This document shows, in pieces, positions 1 through 13,178 of a stretch of DNA of 64,000 nt. The stretch covers positions 2,852,001 to 2,916,000 of the forward strand of contig NZ_JACCAC010000001.1 of NCBI RefSeq assembly GCF_013409425.1, written 5' to 3'. Position numbers and translations under genes: made by a program. The notes beneath the pieces were generated by a model that had not been told where the DNA came from, did not search any database, and worked only from the letters and a program-made list of their open reading frames with translations. The first letter of the stretch is position 1, and the number at the start of each line of letters is the position of its first letter. Source of the stretch: Nocardioides perillae (GTDB lineage: Bacteria > Actinomycetota > Actinomycetes > Propionibacteriales > Nocardioidaceae).

Positions 1-75
1 GTGGTGCCCGGCGCTCTCTGGTTCCGCGGCCGTCGTGACGGCAGTGCTGCCCCTGCGGGCAACCGGGCGAGGCTA

Positions 76-1821
76 TCAGCGGCGGTCGGCGGCACCCAAC
101 TCCGCGAGGACGGCCCGGGCGGCGGCACGTGCCCCGGCGGGGTCCGAGGCCGCGAGCGCGGCCTCGGCCGCCTCCTCGCACGCGTCGAGGTGGGTGCCAC
201 CGAGGGCCGCCCCGACGGGCCGCACGGCCGCGGCCGCCATCGACAGCGAGGTCGCGCCCATGCCCACGAGGACCTGCGCCAGCAGCGGGTCGGCCGCCGC
301 CTCGCCGCAGACCCCGACCGGCTTGCCGGCTCGACGTCCGGCCTCGGCGGTGATCGCGATGAGCTGCAGGACCGCGGGCTGCCACGGGTCGGTGAGGTGG
401 GCGAGGTCGGAGGCCATCCGGTCGGCGGCCATCGCGTACTGCGTCAGGTCGTTGGTGCCGATCGAGAGGAAGTCGACCTGCTCGAGCACCCGGTGGGCGA
501 GCAGGGCGGCGCTCGGCACCTCGACCATCACCCCGGCCCGCAACCCGCGGGCACGCACCCGGCCGGCGAAGTCCGCCGCCTCGGCGACCGTGGCCACCAT
601 CGGTGCCATGACCCAGGTGTCCGTGCCGGTGCGCTCGGCGGCCAGGGCGACCGCGTCGAGCTGGCGGTCGAGCAGGCCCGGGTTGCCCGCGGCCAGCCTC
701 AGCCCGCGCACGCCGAGAGCGGGGTTCTCCTCCCCGTCGAGCGTGGCGAAGGCGACCGGCTTGTCCGACCCCGCGTCGAGCGTGCGCACCACGACGGTGC
801 GCCCGACGAAAGGCGCCAGCACCGCCGCGTAGACCTCCGCCTGCTCCGCCACGGAGGGCTCCTCGGCTCGGTCGAGGAAGCACAGCTCCGTGCGGAACAG
901 GCCGACACCCTCCACCGGGGCCTCCGCCGCGGCCGCGGCGGAGGCCGCGTCGGCCACGTTGGCCAGCACCTTCACGGGCTTCCCGTCGCGGGTGCGGCCG
1001 GGCCCGCACCACGCCGCCGAAGCGGCCCGGGCCTGCGCGTCGGCCGCCACGAGCCGCTCCGCCTCGTGGGGGTCCGGCCGGCGCCGCACCTCCCCCGTCG
1101 TGCCGTCGACGAGCAGTGCCTCGCCGGGGACGGGGCCGTCGGGGCCCCGCAGCCCACCCACGCCGACCACGCAGGGGATGCCGAGCTGCCGGGCGATGAT
1201 GGCGGTGTGGCTGGTCGGCCCGCCGCGCTCGGTCACCAGCGCGCGCACGAGGGCGGGGTCGAGCCCGGCGGTGTCGGCCGGCGCGAGGTCCTCGGCGACC
1301 AGGACCACCGGCGCGTCCGGCACGGGCACCCCCGGCTCGGCGGCGCCGACGAGCCGGGCCACGAGGCGCCGCTCGATGTCGCGCAGGTCGGTGACGCGCT
1401 CGGCCATCAAGCCCCCCATCCCGGCGAAGACCCCGGCGAACTGCTCCACCGCGGCGGCCACCGCGTCGAGCAGGCCGGTGCCCGAGGCCAGCTCCTTGCG
1501 CACCGCTTTGCGCAGGCCGCGGTCGCGCGCGAGCCCGGCGCTGGCGGTGAGCACCTCCGCCGCGGCGCCCGAGGCACGGGCGGCCTTGGCGGCGAAGCCG
1601 TCGGCCACGGCCTCGACGGCGGCGTCGTAGGCCTGGAGCGCCGCGTCGGTGTCGAGCGCGCCGTCGTCGAACGCAGCCACGCGCGCGGGGTCGACCTCGG
1701 TGCGCACCACCAGTGCCGGCGCGTGGGCCACGCCGGGGACGACGGGCGTGCCGTGCAGGGCCTCCCCCTCGCCGGGGGACGGCGGGTCGGAGGCTGCGGA
1801 GGGGGTGTCCGAGGTGACCAT
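76..1821 (-). CDS. ptsI: PTS enzyme I (PEP-protein phosphotransferase)
   Basis: Cytoplasmic enzyme that takes the phosphate of phosphoenolpyruvate and passes it to HPr, the first step of PTS sugar uptake. About 581 aa, normal for EI. Visible: the phospho-histidine motif GGPTSHTAIIAR in the swivelling domain, then the PEP-binding barrel with VMVEVPSAA, SIGTNDLTQYAMAADR and the C-terminal CGEAAADP. A GTG at 1827 is in frame, but I choose ATG 1821 because a TACCGT box ends 6 nt before it, the leaderless pattern seen elsewhere in this window. It diverges from fruR-fruK-fruA-ptsH, so EI, HPr and the fructose EII all sit in one locus. Identity is secure; the exact start is inferred. Confidence 0.96.
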   Translation of the reverse strand: MVTSDTPSAASDPPSPGEGEALHGTPVVPGVAHAPALVVRTEVDPARVAAFDDGALDTDAALQAYDAAVEAVADGFAAKAARASGAAAEVLTASAGLARDRGLRKAVRKELASGTGLLDAVAAAVEQFAGVFAGMGGLMAERVTDLRDIERRLVARLVGAAEPGVPVPDAPVVLVAEDLAPADTAGLDPALVRALVTERGGPTSHTAIIARQLGIPCVVGVGGLRGPDGPVPGEALLVDGTTGEVRRRPDPHEAERLVAADAQARAASAAWCGPGRTRDGKPVKVLANVADAASAAAAAEAPVEGVGLFRTELCFLDRAEEPSVAEQAEVYAAVLAPFVGRTVVVRTLDAGSDKPVAFATLDGEENPALGVRGLRLAAGNPGLLDRQLDAVALAAERTGTDTWVMAPMVATVAEAADFAGRVRARGLRAGVMVEVPSAALLAHRVLEQVDFLSIGTNDLTQYAMAADRMASDLAHLTDPWQPAVLQLIAITAEAGRRAGKPVGVCGEAAADPLLAQVLVGMGATSLSMAAAAVRPVGAALGGTHLDACEEAAEAALAASDPAGARAAARAVLAELGAADRR

Positions 1822-1912
1822 GGCCACACGGTAGACCCTCTGCCCCCTTGACAGTCAACACAAATGGGCATAGAACAACACGAACGAAGACGTGCCCAGG
1901 AGGTGACCCGCA
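1822..1912. promoter_or_regulatory. Divergent ptsI / fruR promoter region
   Basis: On the plus strand TTGACA (1848-1853), a 17-bp spacer and TAGAAC (1871-1876) form a good promoter for fruR. On the minus strand TTGACT (1858-1853) with TACCGT (1833-1828, 19-bp spacer) or TCTACC (1835-1830, 17-bp spacer) serves ptsI. Both -35 boxes come from one palindrome, TTGACAGTCAA (1848-1858). An imperfect direct repeat, AACACAAATG (1857-1866) and AACACGAACG (1877-1886), starts exactly 20 bp apart, two helical turns. It lies inside the plus-strand spacer and just after the -10, where a FruR repressor would block transcription. Operator function is inferred. Confidence 0.7.
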
Positions 1913-2680
1913 CTGTACGCCGAGGAGCGCCAGCAGGCGATGGCCCAGCGCATCGCCGACCGCGGCCGCTGCGCCGTCGCCGAGCTCGCCGAGACCTACC
2001 GGGTCACCACCGAGACCGTGCGTCGCGACCTGTCGACCCTGGAGCACCTGGGACTGGTGCGTCGCGTGCACGGCGGTGCGGTGCCCGCCGGCACCCTGCG
2101 GGTCATCGAGTCCGGCGTCGCCGACCGCGACCGCACCAACGCAGCCGAGAAGGAGGCGATCGCCCGCGCGGCGCTGCGCTACCTCCCGGGGCCTGGCTCG
2201 ACCGTGCTGCTCGACGCCGGCACGACCACCTCCCGCCTCGCCCAGCTGCTACCCCAGCAGCACGGGCTCAGCGTGGTCACCCACGCCGTGGACGTGGCCG
2301 CGCAGCTGACCGGTCGCGGTGGCGTCGACCTCCACCTGCTGCCCGGGCGCGTGCGCGAGACCACCCACGCCGCGGTGGGCGCCGCCACCGTCGCGGCCCT
2401 CGGCACGCTGCGGGCCGACCTCGCCGTGGTCGGCACCAACGGCATCTCCGCGGGGCACGGCCTCTCCACACCCGACACCGACGAGGCCGCGGTCAAGCGC
2501 GCGATGGTCCGCAGCGCCCGGCAGGTCGTCGTGCTCGCCGACTCGAGCAAGGTGGGTCGCGAGACCGCGGTCCGCTTCGCCACCCTCGACGAGGTGGACG
2601 TCCTCGTCACGGACGCGGGCGTGGAGGCCGCCGCCCGCTCCGCACTCGACGAGGCCGGCCTGGAGGTCGTGACCGCATGA
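1913..2680 (+). CDS. fruR: DeoR-family transcriptional regulator of fructose operon (FruR-like)
   Basis: DeoR-type regulator, about 255 aa: N-terminal winged helix (VAELAETYRVTTETVRRDLSTLE) and a C-terminal sugar-phosphate sensor domain (LLDAGTTTSRLA, GTNGISAGHGLSTPD, DSSKVGRE). An ATG at 1940 would remove the family's usual YAEERQ N-terminus. The frame continues upstream to a CTG at 1913, giving LYAEERQQAMAQ, with AGGAGG at 1898-1903 nine nt before it and no good ribosome site before 1940. I therefore annotate the CTG start. It overlaps fruK by ATGA. Role inferred from position: represses the fructose operon until fructose phosphate is present. Confidence 0.88.
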   Translation: MYAEERQQAMAQRIADRGRCAVAELAETYRVTTETVRRDLSTLEHLGLVRRVHGGAVPAGTLRVIESGVADRDRTNAAEKEAIARAALRYLPGPGSTVLLDAGTTTSRLAQLLPQQHGLSVVTHAVDVAAQLTGRGGVDLHLLPGRVRETTHAAVGAATVAALGTLRADLAVVGTNGISAGHGLSTPDTDEAAVKRAMVRSARQVVVLADSSKVGRETAVRFATLDEVDVLVTDAGVEAAARSALDEAGLEVVTA

Positions 2681-3803
2681 TCCTGACCGTGACGCCCAAC
2701 CCGAGCGTCGACCGCACCGTGGCACTGACCGGGCCGCTGGAGCGCGGCAGCGTGCTGCGCGCCGCCTCGGTCACCGCCCAGGCCGGCGGCAAGGGCGTCA
2801 ACATCAGCCGCGCCGCCGTCGCCGCGGGCGTGCCGTCGGTCGCGGTCCTGCCGGCGGAGGAGGACGACCCCTTCGTCCTCGAGCTGCTCACCGGAGGCGT
2901 CGACTGCCGCCCGGTCCCCCCGGCCGGGCCCGTGCGGGTGAACCTCACGCTCACCGAGCCCGACGGCACCACCACCAAGGTCAACGCCCCCGGCGCCGAG
3001 GCCACGCCCGCGCTGCTGGACCGGCTCACGGAGACCGTGCGCCGGCGCGCCAGCGGAGCCGACTGGGTCGTGCTCGCCGGCTCGTTGCCGCCCGGCACGC
3101 CCGAGACCTGGTACGCCGACCTCGCGGCCCGCCTGCGGGGCGGGGTCGCCGCCGTCGCGGTCGACACCAGCGACGCACCCCTCGCTGCCCTGGCTGCCGG
3201 GTTGCCGCACTCCGCGCCCGACCTCCTCAAGCCCAACGGCCACGAGCTCGCCTCGCTCACCGGCGACGACCCCGAGCTGCTCGAGTCCGACCCCGAGGCG
3301 GCCGCGGACGCGGCTGCCGGCCTCGTCGCGCGCGGCGTGCGCGCCGTGCTCGTCACCCTCGGCGGCCACGGGGCGGTGCTGGTGACCCGTGACGGTGCCT
3401 GGCACGCGACCCCGCCGCCCACGACCGTCGTCAGCACCGTCGGCGCCGGCGACTGCAGCCTCTTCGGCTACCTGCTCGGCGACGTGCGCGGGCAAGCACC
3501 CGCGCGGTGCCTCGCGCTCGCCGTCGCCTACGGCAGTGCCGCGGCCGCGCTGCCCGGCACCACCGTCCCCCGCCCCGACCAGGTGCACCCCGAGCGGGTC
3601 GCGGTGCGGCGGCTCGCGACCGTCGTGCGCCCGCCCGCCGACGACCGGGCCTCGGCCCTGGCCCCCGACCCGACCGACCGACCCGGGGGCCACGCCGACG
3701 ACCCCGCCGGCACCTCCGCCGGCACCCCCGCCGGCACCCCTGTCAGCACCCCGGCCAGCACCCCCGCCCACACCCCCGTCCGCACGGCACCAGGAGCCTC
3801 TTC

Positions 3804-3807
<4 letters not shown>
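2677..3807 (+). CDS. fruK: 1-phosphofructokinase (PfkB family)
   Basis: Phosphorylates fructose 1-phosphate, the product of FruA import, to fructose 1,6-bisphosphate. 376 aa. PfkB signatures: the N-terminal TPNPSVDRTV, the glycine motif GGKGVNISRA, and the C-terminal catalytic GAGDC (the base Asp is kept; the usual Ser after it is Cys). The start ATG overlaps the fruR stop as ATGA. Odd feature: after the fold ends near residue 325, a roughly 50-residue tail carries repeated TP/AGTP/STP units encoded by degenerate 12-bp DNA repeats. It looks like a disordered linker. The stop overlaps the fruA GTG, so the two are probably translationally coupled. Confidence 0.95.
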
Positions 3808-6011
<2,204 letters not shown>

Positions 6012-6050
6012 GCCCCGCACCCACCCACACCCACCACCTGAGGAGAGCCC

Positions 6051-6308
6051 ATGCCCACCCAGACCGTGACCGTCGGCTCGGCCGTCGGCCTGCACGCCCG
6101 TCCCGCCGCCATCATCTCGGAGGCGGCCGCCGACCTCGACACCGACGTGCTCATCGGCCTGCCGGGCGAGGAGCCGGTCGACGCCTCGTCGGCGCTGCTG
6201 ATCATGACCCTCGGCGCCGGCAAGGGCGCCACGGTCGAGGTGTCCGGCGACTCCGAGGACGACGTCGCCGCCATCGCCCGCCTCGTCGAGCAGGACCTCG
6301 ACGCCTGA
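6051..6308 (+). CDS. ptsH: Phosphocarrier protein HPr
   Basis: Small cytoplasmic carrier that receives phosphate from EI on His15 (VGLHARPAA) and passes it to FruA EIIA. 85 aa, the normal size. Ser46 is present within VDASSALL, although I see no HPr kinase gene in this window. The start is well supported by AGGAGA about 4 nt before ATG. It lies 39 nt after fruA, most likely the last gene of the fruR-fruK-fruA-ptsH operon, and ends at a compact hairpin shared with the convergent gene. Confidence 0.97.
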   Translation: MPTQTVTVGSAVGLHARPAAIISEAAADLDTDVLIGLPGEEPVDASSALLIMTLGAGKGATVEVSGDSEDDVAAIARLVEQDLDA

Positions 6309-6332
6309 GGGCACCCGGGCGTCCCGGCTCAG
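6305..6332. terminator. Compact bidirectional terminator candidate
   Basis: CTGAG (6305-6309) pairs with CTCAG (6328-6332), and CCGGG (6315-6319) pairs with CCCGG (6323-6327), with a one-sided GGCAC bulge. The outer arms contain parts of both stop codons, ptsH TGA and the convergent gene's stop. No T-run follows, as is common in high-GC actinobacteria. Confidence 0.5.
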
Positions 6333-7354
6333 GGCGCGGGCCGCTCCCCCGGCTGCGTGCCGAACGCCGCGAGGTAGACCGCCCGGGTGCCGACCGCCTG
6401 CTCGAGGTGGCGGGTCACGTCGGAGAGGAACTGGCTGCGGTAGGCGTCGTCGGTCAGCGCGGAGACCGTGAAGTAGAGCCCCGAGAACGCCGCGAGGAAC
6501 AGCGAGACCTGGAAGAGCTCGACCGACACGTTGGTCAGGTAGGGCAGGTTGCCCAGGTCGCCCTCCTCCTGCCCCGTCCACCCCAGCTGGACCGCGTCGG
6601 TCATGGTGAGCGAGCCGAAGACCAGGAAGAACACCAGCACCGAGAGGACCAGCAGCAGCACCTGCGCGGCCTGGATCACCACGAGCGCCAGCACGAGGTT
6701 GAGCCGGGCGGGGCCGGTGACCACGGCGTACGCCGCGGGGTCGACGCCGCGGTCGGCGACCAGCCGTCGGCAGGTCTCCTCGAGCGGCGTGCCGGCGCAC
6801 GCCCGCAGCAAGAAGGCGTCGTCGACGGCGTCGTCGGCGCGGTCGACCTCCTCGGGCAGCCGCACCACCAAGAAGACGACGGCCAGCGCCGCCAGCAGCA
6901 CGACGACGAGCCACAGCACGCCGGGCGCCATGGTGCCGGCCAGCTCCCACGCCTCGGCGTTGATGAAGAGGAAGGTGACGAAGAGCAGCAGCAGCGGCAG
7001 CGCGCGCGAGGCCATCCGCAGGGCGTGGCGCAGGCTCGACACCGTGCGGGTGGCCGCCCACGACAGGATCGGGCGCGCCCGCAGCGCCGTGACGGCGTAC
7101 GCCGCTCCGGCGAGCAGGCCGGCCGTCACCAGCACCGCGGGGGCGGCGCTGGCCTGCCCGGCGAGCCACGCGACCGCGAAGCCGCCCGCGCCGGCGAGCA
7201 CGACGGTGAGCAGGAGCAGCGGCAGCAGCCGCCGCGGACGCAGCGCGGACCGCGCGGCCGCCTGCTCCTCGGGCACGAAGTAGGGCAGGCCGTGGGCGAG
7301 GAACCACGCCTCGGTGGCGGCGCGGGTCTCGGCGCCGGTGTCGGCAGGGGTCAC
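6329..7354 (-). CDS. Conserved hypothetical multi-pass membrane protein
   Basis: I do not recognise a named family. 341 aa with about six to seven hydrophobic segments, for example LLPLLLLTVVLAGAGGFAVA, VLVTAGLLAGAAYAVTAL, LPLLLLFVTFLFIN, VLWLVVVLLAALAVVFLVV and a long pair in the region LALVVIQAAQVLLLVLSVLV. A soluble N-terminus contains LAHGLPYFVPEEQ. The GTG start overlaps the ribF stop as GTGA, so it is probably co-translated with ribF, although no functional link to FAD synthesis is evident. It ends convergently against ptsH. Confidence 0.8.
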   Translation of the reverse strand: MTPADTGAETRAATEAWFLAHGLPYFVPEEQAAARSALRPRRLLPLLLLTVVLAGAGGFAVAWLAGQASAAPAVLVTAGLLAGAAYAVTALRARPILSWAATRTVSSLRHALRMASRALPLLLLFVTFLFINAEAWELAGTMAPGVLWLVVVLLAALAVVFLVVRLPEEVDRADDAVDDAFLLRACAGTPLEETCRRLVADRGVDPAAYAVVTGPARLNLVLALVVIQAAQVLLLVLSVLVFFLVFGSLTMTDAVQLGWTGQEEGDLGNLPYLTNVSVELFQVSLFLAAFSGLYFTVSALTDDAYRSQFLSDVTRHLEQAVGTRAVYLAAFGTQPGERPAP

Positions 7355-8286
7355 GGGACCAGCAGTTCCCGCGCCCGGTCGACGTCATGCCGCATCTGGG
7401 CCAGCAGCGGCTCGACCCCCTCGTAGCGGGTCATGCCGCGCAGCCGCGCGACGAAGGAGACCTCGACGTGCACGCCGTAGAGCGCGAGGTCGGTGCGGTC
7501 GAGCACGTAGGCCTCGACCCGCCGCTCCCGCTCGCCGTCGAAGGTCGGGTTGGTGCCGACCGAGATCGCGGCCGGCAGCCGCTCACCGGTGTCGTGGCGG
7601 TGCAGCCAGCCGGCGTAGACGCCGTCGGCGGGGGCGGTCACGCCCTCGGGCACCACGTTGGCGGTCGGGTAGCCGAGGTCGCGACCGCGCTGGTCACCGC
7701 GCACGACCTCGCCCGCCACGGCGTAGGGACGCCCCAGGGCCTCGGCGGCGCCCTCGACGTCGCCGGTGGCCAGGCAGTTGCGCACGTAGGTCGACGACCA
7801 CACCTGCGGCCCGCCGTCGAGCGCGACGCCGTCGACCACGAAGCCGTGACGCTCGCCCGCCTCGCGCAGGAACGCCACGTCGCCCGCGGCGCGGTGGCCG
7901 AAGCGGAAGTTGGCGCCGACGACGACGGCGGCGGCGTGCAGCGCGTCGACCAGGATGCGCTGCACGAACTCCTCGGGCGTCCACGCGGCGACGCCGCGGT
8001 CGAAGGGGACCACCAGCGCGTCGTCGGCGCCGGCCTCGGCCAGCAGCGCGAGCCGCCCCTCGACCGTGCTGAGGGTCGGCGGCGCGTGCTCGGGGCGCAG
8101 CACCGCGATCGGGTGCGGGTCGAAGGTGACCACGACGACGGCCTCGGCGCCGGTGCGCTCGGCGGCCTCGCGGGCGCGCTGGACGACGTGCTGGTGCCCG
8201 AGGTGGACGCCGTCGAAGTTGCCGATGGTGACCACGGTGCGGCCCAGGTCGCTCGGGACCTCGGTCAGGGTTCGCCAGGTGCGCAC
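7351..8286 (-). CDS. ribF: Bifunctional riboflavin kinase / FAD synthetase
   Basis: Makes FMN from riboflavin and then FAD. About 311 aa. N-terminal adenylyltransferase: TIGNFDGVHLGHQHV nucleotide motif. C-terminal kinase domain: GRDLGYPTANV and PADGVYAGW, then NPTFDGERERRVEAYVLD. An in-frame GTG at 8304 exists, but GTG 8286 is preferred: GGGAGG lies 8 nt before it, and the resulting start VRTWRTLTEVPSDLGRTVV matches the family. The gene follows truB by about 25 nt in the rbfA-truB-ribF order common in bacteria. Confidence 0.96.
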   Translation of the reverse strand: MRTWRTLTEVPSDLGRTVVTIGNFDGVHLGHQHVVQRAREAAERTGAEAVVVVTFDPHPIAVLRPEHAPPTLSTVEGRLALLAEAGADDALVVPFDRGVAAWTPEEFVQRILVDALHAAAVVVGANFRFGHRAAGDVAFLREAGERHGFVVDGVALDGGPQVWSSTYVRNCLATGDVEGAAEALGRPYAVAGEVVRGDQRGRDLGYPTANVVPEGVTAPADGVYAGWLHRHDTGERLPAAISVGTNPTFDGERERRVEAYVLDRTDLALYGVHVEVSFVARLRGMTRYEGVEPLLAQMRHDVDRARELLVP

Positions 8287-8311
8287 GCGCAGAGCCTCCC
8301 ACACGCGCCGC

Positions 8312-9217
8312 TCAGCAGAAGACGGCCACCGCCCGCGCCTGGGGGCCCCGCTGCTCGTAGAGGGCGAGGAACTCCCCGCCCGGCGCCAGCAGCGCCACGG
8401 GCCCCTCCTGCCCCAGGTCGAGCAGGAGCCCGCGGCCCACCCGCACGTCGGCCGCCTGCTCCGCGTCGAGGTGGCGCACCGCGAAGGTCCTGGCGGCCGC
8501 GGTGGCGAGGTCGACCAGCGCGAGGTCGTCGGCCAGCTGCTCGAGCGTGTGCGCCTGCGTGAGGTCGAAGGCCCCCACGGCCGTGCGCCGCAGCGCCGTG
8601 AGGTGCCCGCCGGTGCCGAGCGCGGCTCCGAGGTCGCGGGCGACCGCGCGGACGTAGGTGCCGCTGGAGCAGCGCAGCGAGAGGTCGACGTCGAGCCAGG
8701 ACGGGGCGCCGTCTGCCCCGACCACCCGGCGTACGTCGTGCACGGCGAGGTCGTGGACCGTCACGCGCCGCGCGGCCAGCTCGACCTGCTCGCCGGCCCG
8801 CACCCGCTCGTAGGCGCGGCGGCCGTCGACCTTCACCGCCGACACGGCTGTCGGGACCTGGTCGATCTCGCCGACGAAGGCGCGCAGCGCCTCGCGGACC
8901 GCCGGCTCCTCGACCCCGTCGGCACCCTGGCGCTCGAGTGTCTCGCCCTCGGCGTCGTCGGTCGTCGTCGACTGCCCGAGGCGCACCGTGGCGTCGTAGG
9001 CCTTCTCGGTCAGCAGCAGGTGGCCGAGCAGGCGGGTCGCCCGCCCGACGCCGAGCACCAGCACACCGGTGGCCATCGGGTCGAGCGTGCCGGCGTGGCC
9101 GACCTTGCGCGTGCCGGCCAGGCGTCGCACGCGCGCCACGACGTCGTGGGAGGTCAGCCCGGCGGGCTTGTCGACGACGACCAGGCCTGCGGGCGCCTCC
9201 GGTGCGCCCGGGCTCAC
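8312..9217 (-). CDS. truB: tRNA pseudouridine(55) synthase
   Basis: Converts U55 of the tRNA T-loop to pseudouridine. 301 aa. Motif [19 protein letters not shown] contains the catalytic Asp at about residue 46; later motifs are [29 protein letters not shown] and [14 protein letters not shown]. The GTG start overlaps the rbfA stop as GTGA, indicating translational coupling with the ribosome-maturation gene. Confidence 0.97.
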   Translation of the reverse strand: MSPGAPEAPAGLVVVDKPAGLTSHDVVARVRRLAGTRKVGHAGTLDPMATGVLVLGVGRATRLLGHLLLTEKAYDATVRLGQSTTTDDAEGETLERQGADGVEEPAVREALRAFVGEIDQVPTAVSAVKVDGRRAYERVRAGEQVELAARRVTVHDLAVHDVRRVVGADGAPSWLDVDLSLRCSSGTYVRAVARDLGAALGTGGHLTALRRTAVGAFDLTQAHTLEQLADDLALVDLATAAARTFAVRHLDAEQAADVRVGRGLLLDLGQEGPVALLAPGGEFLALYEQRGPQARAVAVFC

Positions 9218-9678
9218 GCCTCGTCGGCGCTGTCGTCGGCGCTGTCGTCGGCGCTGTCGTCGGCCTCGCGGGGCTTCTTGTACGGGTCCGGGTCACCCGC
9301 CGGCACCGCGCCCGCCCGAGCGGCCGCGACCGCGGCGTCGGACTCGCGGGCCCGGGCCAGCAGGTCGTCGAGCGCCCGTGCGCTCTCGGGCAGGGCGTCG
9401 CGCACGAAGGTCAGGGTCGGGACGGTACGCATCCCGAGCTGCTTGCCCACCTCGGAGCGCAGCAGGCCCTTGGCCGACTCGAGCGCGGCCGCGCTGCCCT
9501 CGGCGGTGTCCTCGTCGAGCACGGTCCAGTAGACCGTCGCGTGCTGGTTGTCGCCGGTCATCCGCACGTCGGTGATCGTGACGAACCCGAGCCGGGGGTC
9601 CTTGACCCGCCGCTCGAGCATCTCGGCCACGACCACCTGGATCCGGTCGGCCACCTTGCGCACCCGGGGGTTCGCCAT
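9214..9678 (-). CDS. rbfA: 30S ribosome-binding factor
   Basis: Assembly factor that binds the 16S rRNA neck helix during late 30S maturation. 154 aa: a KH-like core ([52 protein letters not shown]) followed by a tail of about 40 residues. The tail ends in repeated DDSA units encoded by a 12-bp repeat at 9223-9262. The gene overlaps truB by 4 nt and is separated from infB by a strong hairpin. Confidence 0.95.
   Translation of the reverse strand: MANPRVRKVADRIQVVVAEMLERRVKDPRLGFVTITDVRMTGDNQHATVYWTVLDEDTAEGSAAALESAKGLLRSEVGKQLGMRTVPTLTFVRDALPESARALDDLLARARESDAAVAAARAGAVPAGDPDPYKKPREADDSADDSADDSADEA
9223..9262. repeat. 12-bp tandem repeat in rbfA 3' end
   Basis: About three copies of gtcgtcggcgct, encoding the acidic DDSA repeats of the RbfA tail. 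A length-variable tract is plausible but not shown by this single sequence. Confidence 0.8.
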
Positions 9679-9740
9679 CGTTCCTCGCTTCGCTGCTGGT
9701 GGGCTGCCGGTGGGCAGCGGGGCTGCTGGTAGGACGGGGC

Positions 9741-9780
9741 GGGCCCGCCGCCCGCACCCAGGGGTGCGGGCGACGGGCCC
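9741..9780. terminator. Strong hairpin between infB and rbfA
   Basis: GGGCCCGCCGCCCGCACCC (9741-9759) pairs with GGGTGCGGGCGACGGGCCC (9762-9780) with one mismatch and a 2-nt gap. It lies 10 nt after the infB stop on the minus strand. It may terminate or attenuate between infB and rbfA-truB-ribF. No T-tract. Confidence 0.7.
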
Positions 9781-9789
9781 GGTGGAGCA

Positions 9790-12621
<2,832 letters not shown>

Positions 12622-12761
12622 GCTTCTCCTTCTGTGGCCCGAGCCCGGCTCCCGGCGGTCCGGGGGAAGGGTTGGTCGAGCCGTTAGTGGGGGTGTTGCA
12701 CGCTCATCGGGAAGTACTCATCGAGTGCTCATGAGCTGCTGCTCCAGTCCTGGTCGGTCGA
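12622..12761. other. infB-ylxR intergenic region
   Basis: 140 bp without a gene. It holds the infB ribosome site. Three copies of a short motif, CTCATCG at 12703 and 12717 and CTCATGA at 12728, lie close together; the last is within an 8-bp palindrome CTCATGAG. I see no clear -10 box. Confidence 0.5.
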
Positions 12762-13127
12762 TCACGTCGCGGTCGCGGGGTGCGTCCGCGCGTCGGCCCC
12801 TGGCGGGGCGGGGTCGGTGCGGGCTGCCACCACCCCGGCCAGCGCCGCGGTGCCGAGCGCCGAGCCGGCCCGCAGGGCCCGCCCGAACGCCTTGCGACGC
12901 ACGGCGAGGTCGAAGCACGCGGTCGTGGGGTGCAGGTGCGCCCCCCGGCCCGGCGCGGTGCGGGCGGGATCGGGGACGACGGCCGGACGGCCCTCGTCGT
13001 CGACCCCTGCGACCACGCGCAGCAGCTCGTTCCTCGTGGCCCGCTCGCGACACCCCACGCACGTCCTGACCGGTGAGGTGCCGTCAGGGCATGCGGACGG
13101 GGAGTGCTCGCGCGCCACTGGGCCCAC
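12762..13127 (-). CDS. ylxR: YlxR-family RNA-binding protein
   Basis: Small conserved protein of the nusA-infB operon (YlxR/DUF448 family), 121 aa. Core motif VRTCVGCRERATRNELLRVV at residues 20-39, followed by PDPARTAPGRGAHLHPTTACFDLAVRRKAFGRALR, split here by me only as the typical GRGA-H-C-A-RK pattern. Several GTG codons could start it (13127 or 13118); no strong ribosome site separates them. Position between nusA and infB supports the call. A nucleoid or RNA-binding role is known for the family but is not visible in the sequence. Confidence 0.93.
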   Translation of the reverse strand: MGPVAREHSPSACPDGTSPVRTCVGCRERATRNELLRVVAGVDDEGRPAVVPDPARTAPGRGAHLHPTTACFDLAVRRKAFGRALRAGSALGTAALAGVVAARTDPAPPGADARTHPATAT

Positions 13128-13178
13128 TCTAGCGTCCCGGCGCCCCCGAGCGTGAACCGGTGGCGTGCGGGCCGTCGT

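Noticed and set aside
1..1851. Long plus-strand frame of 616 codons over ptsI
   Set aside because: It is the Arg/Gly/His-rich shadow of ptsI; no family motif and no ribosome site. The minus-strand frame has full EI motifs.
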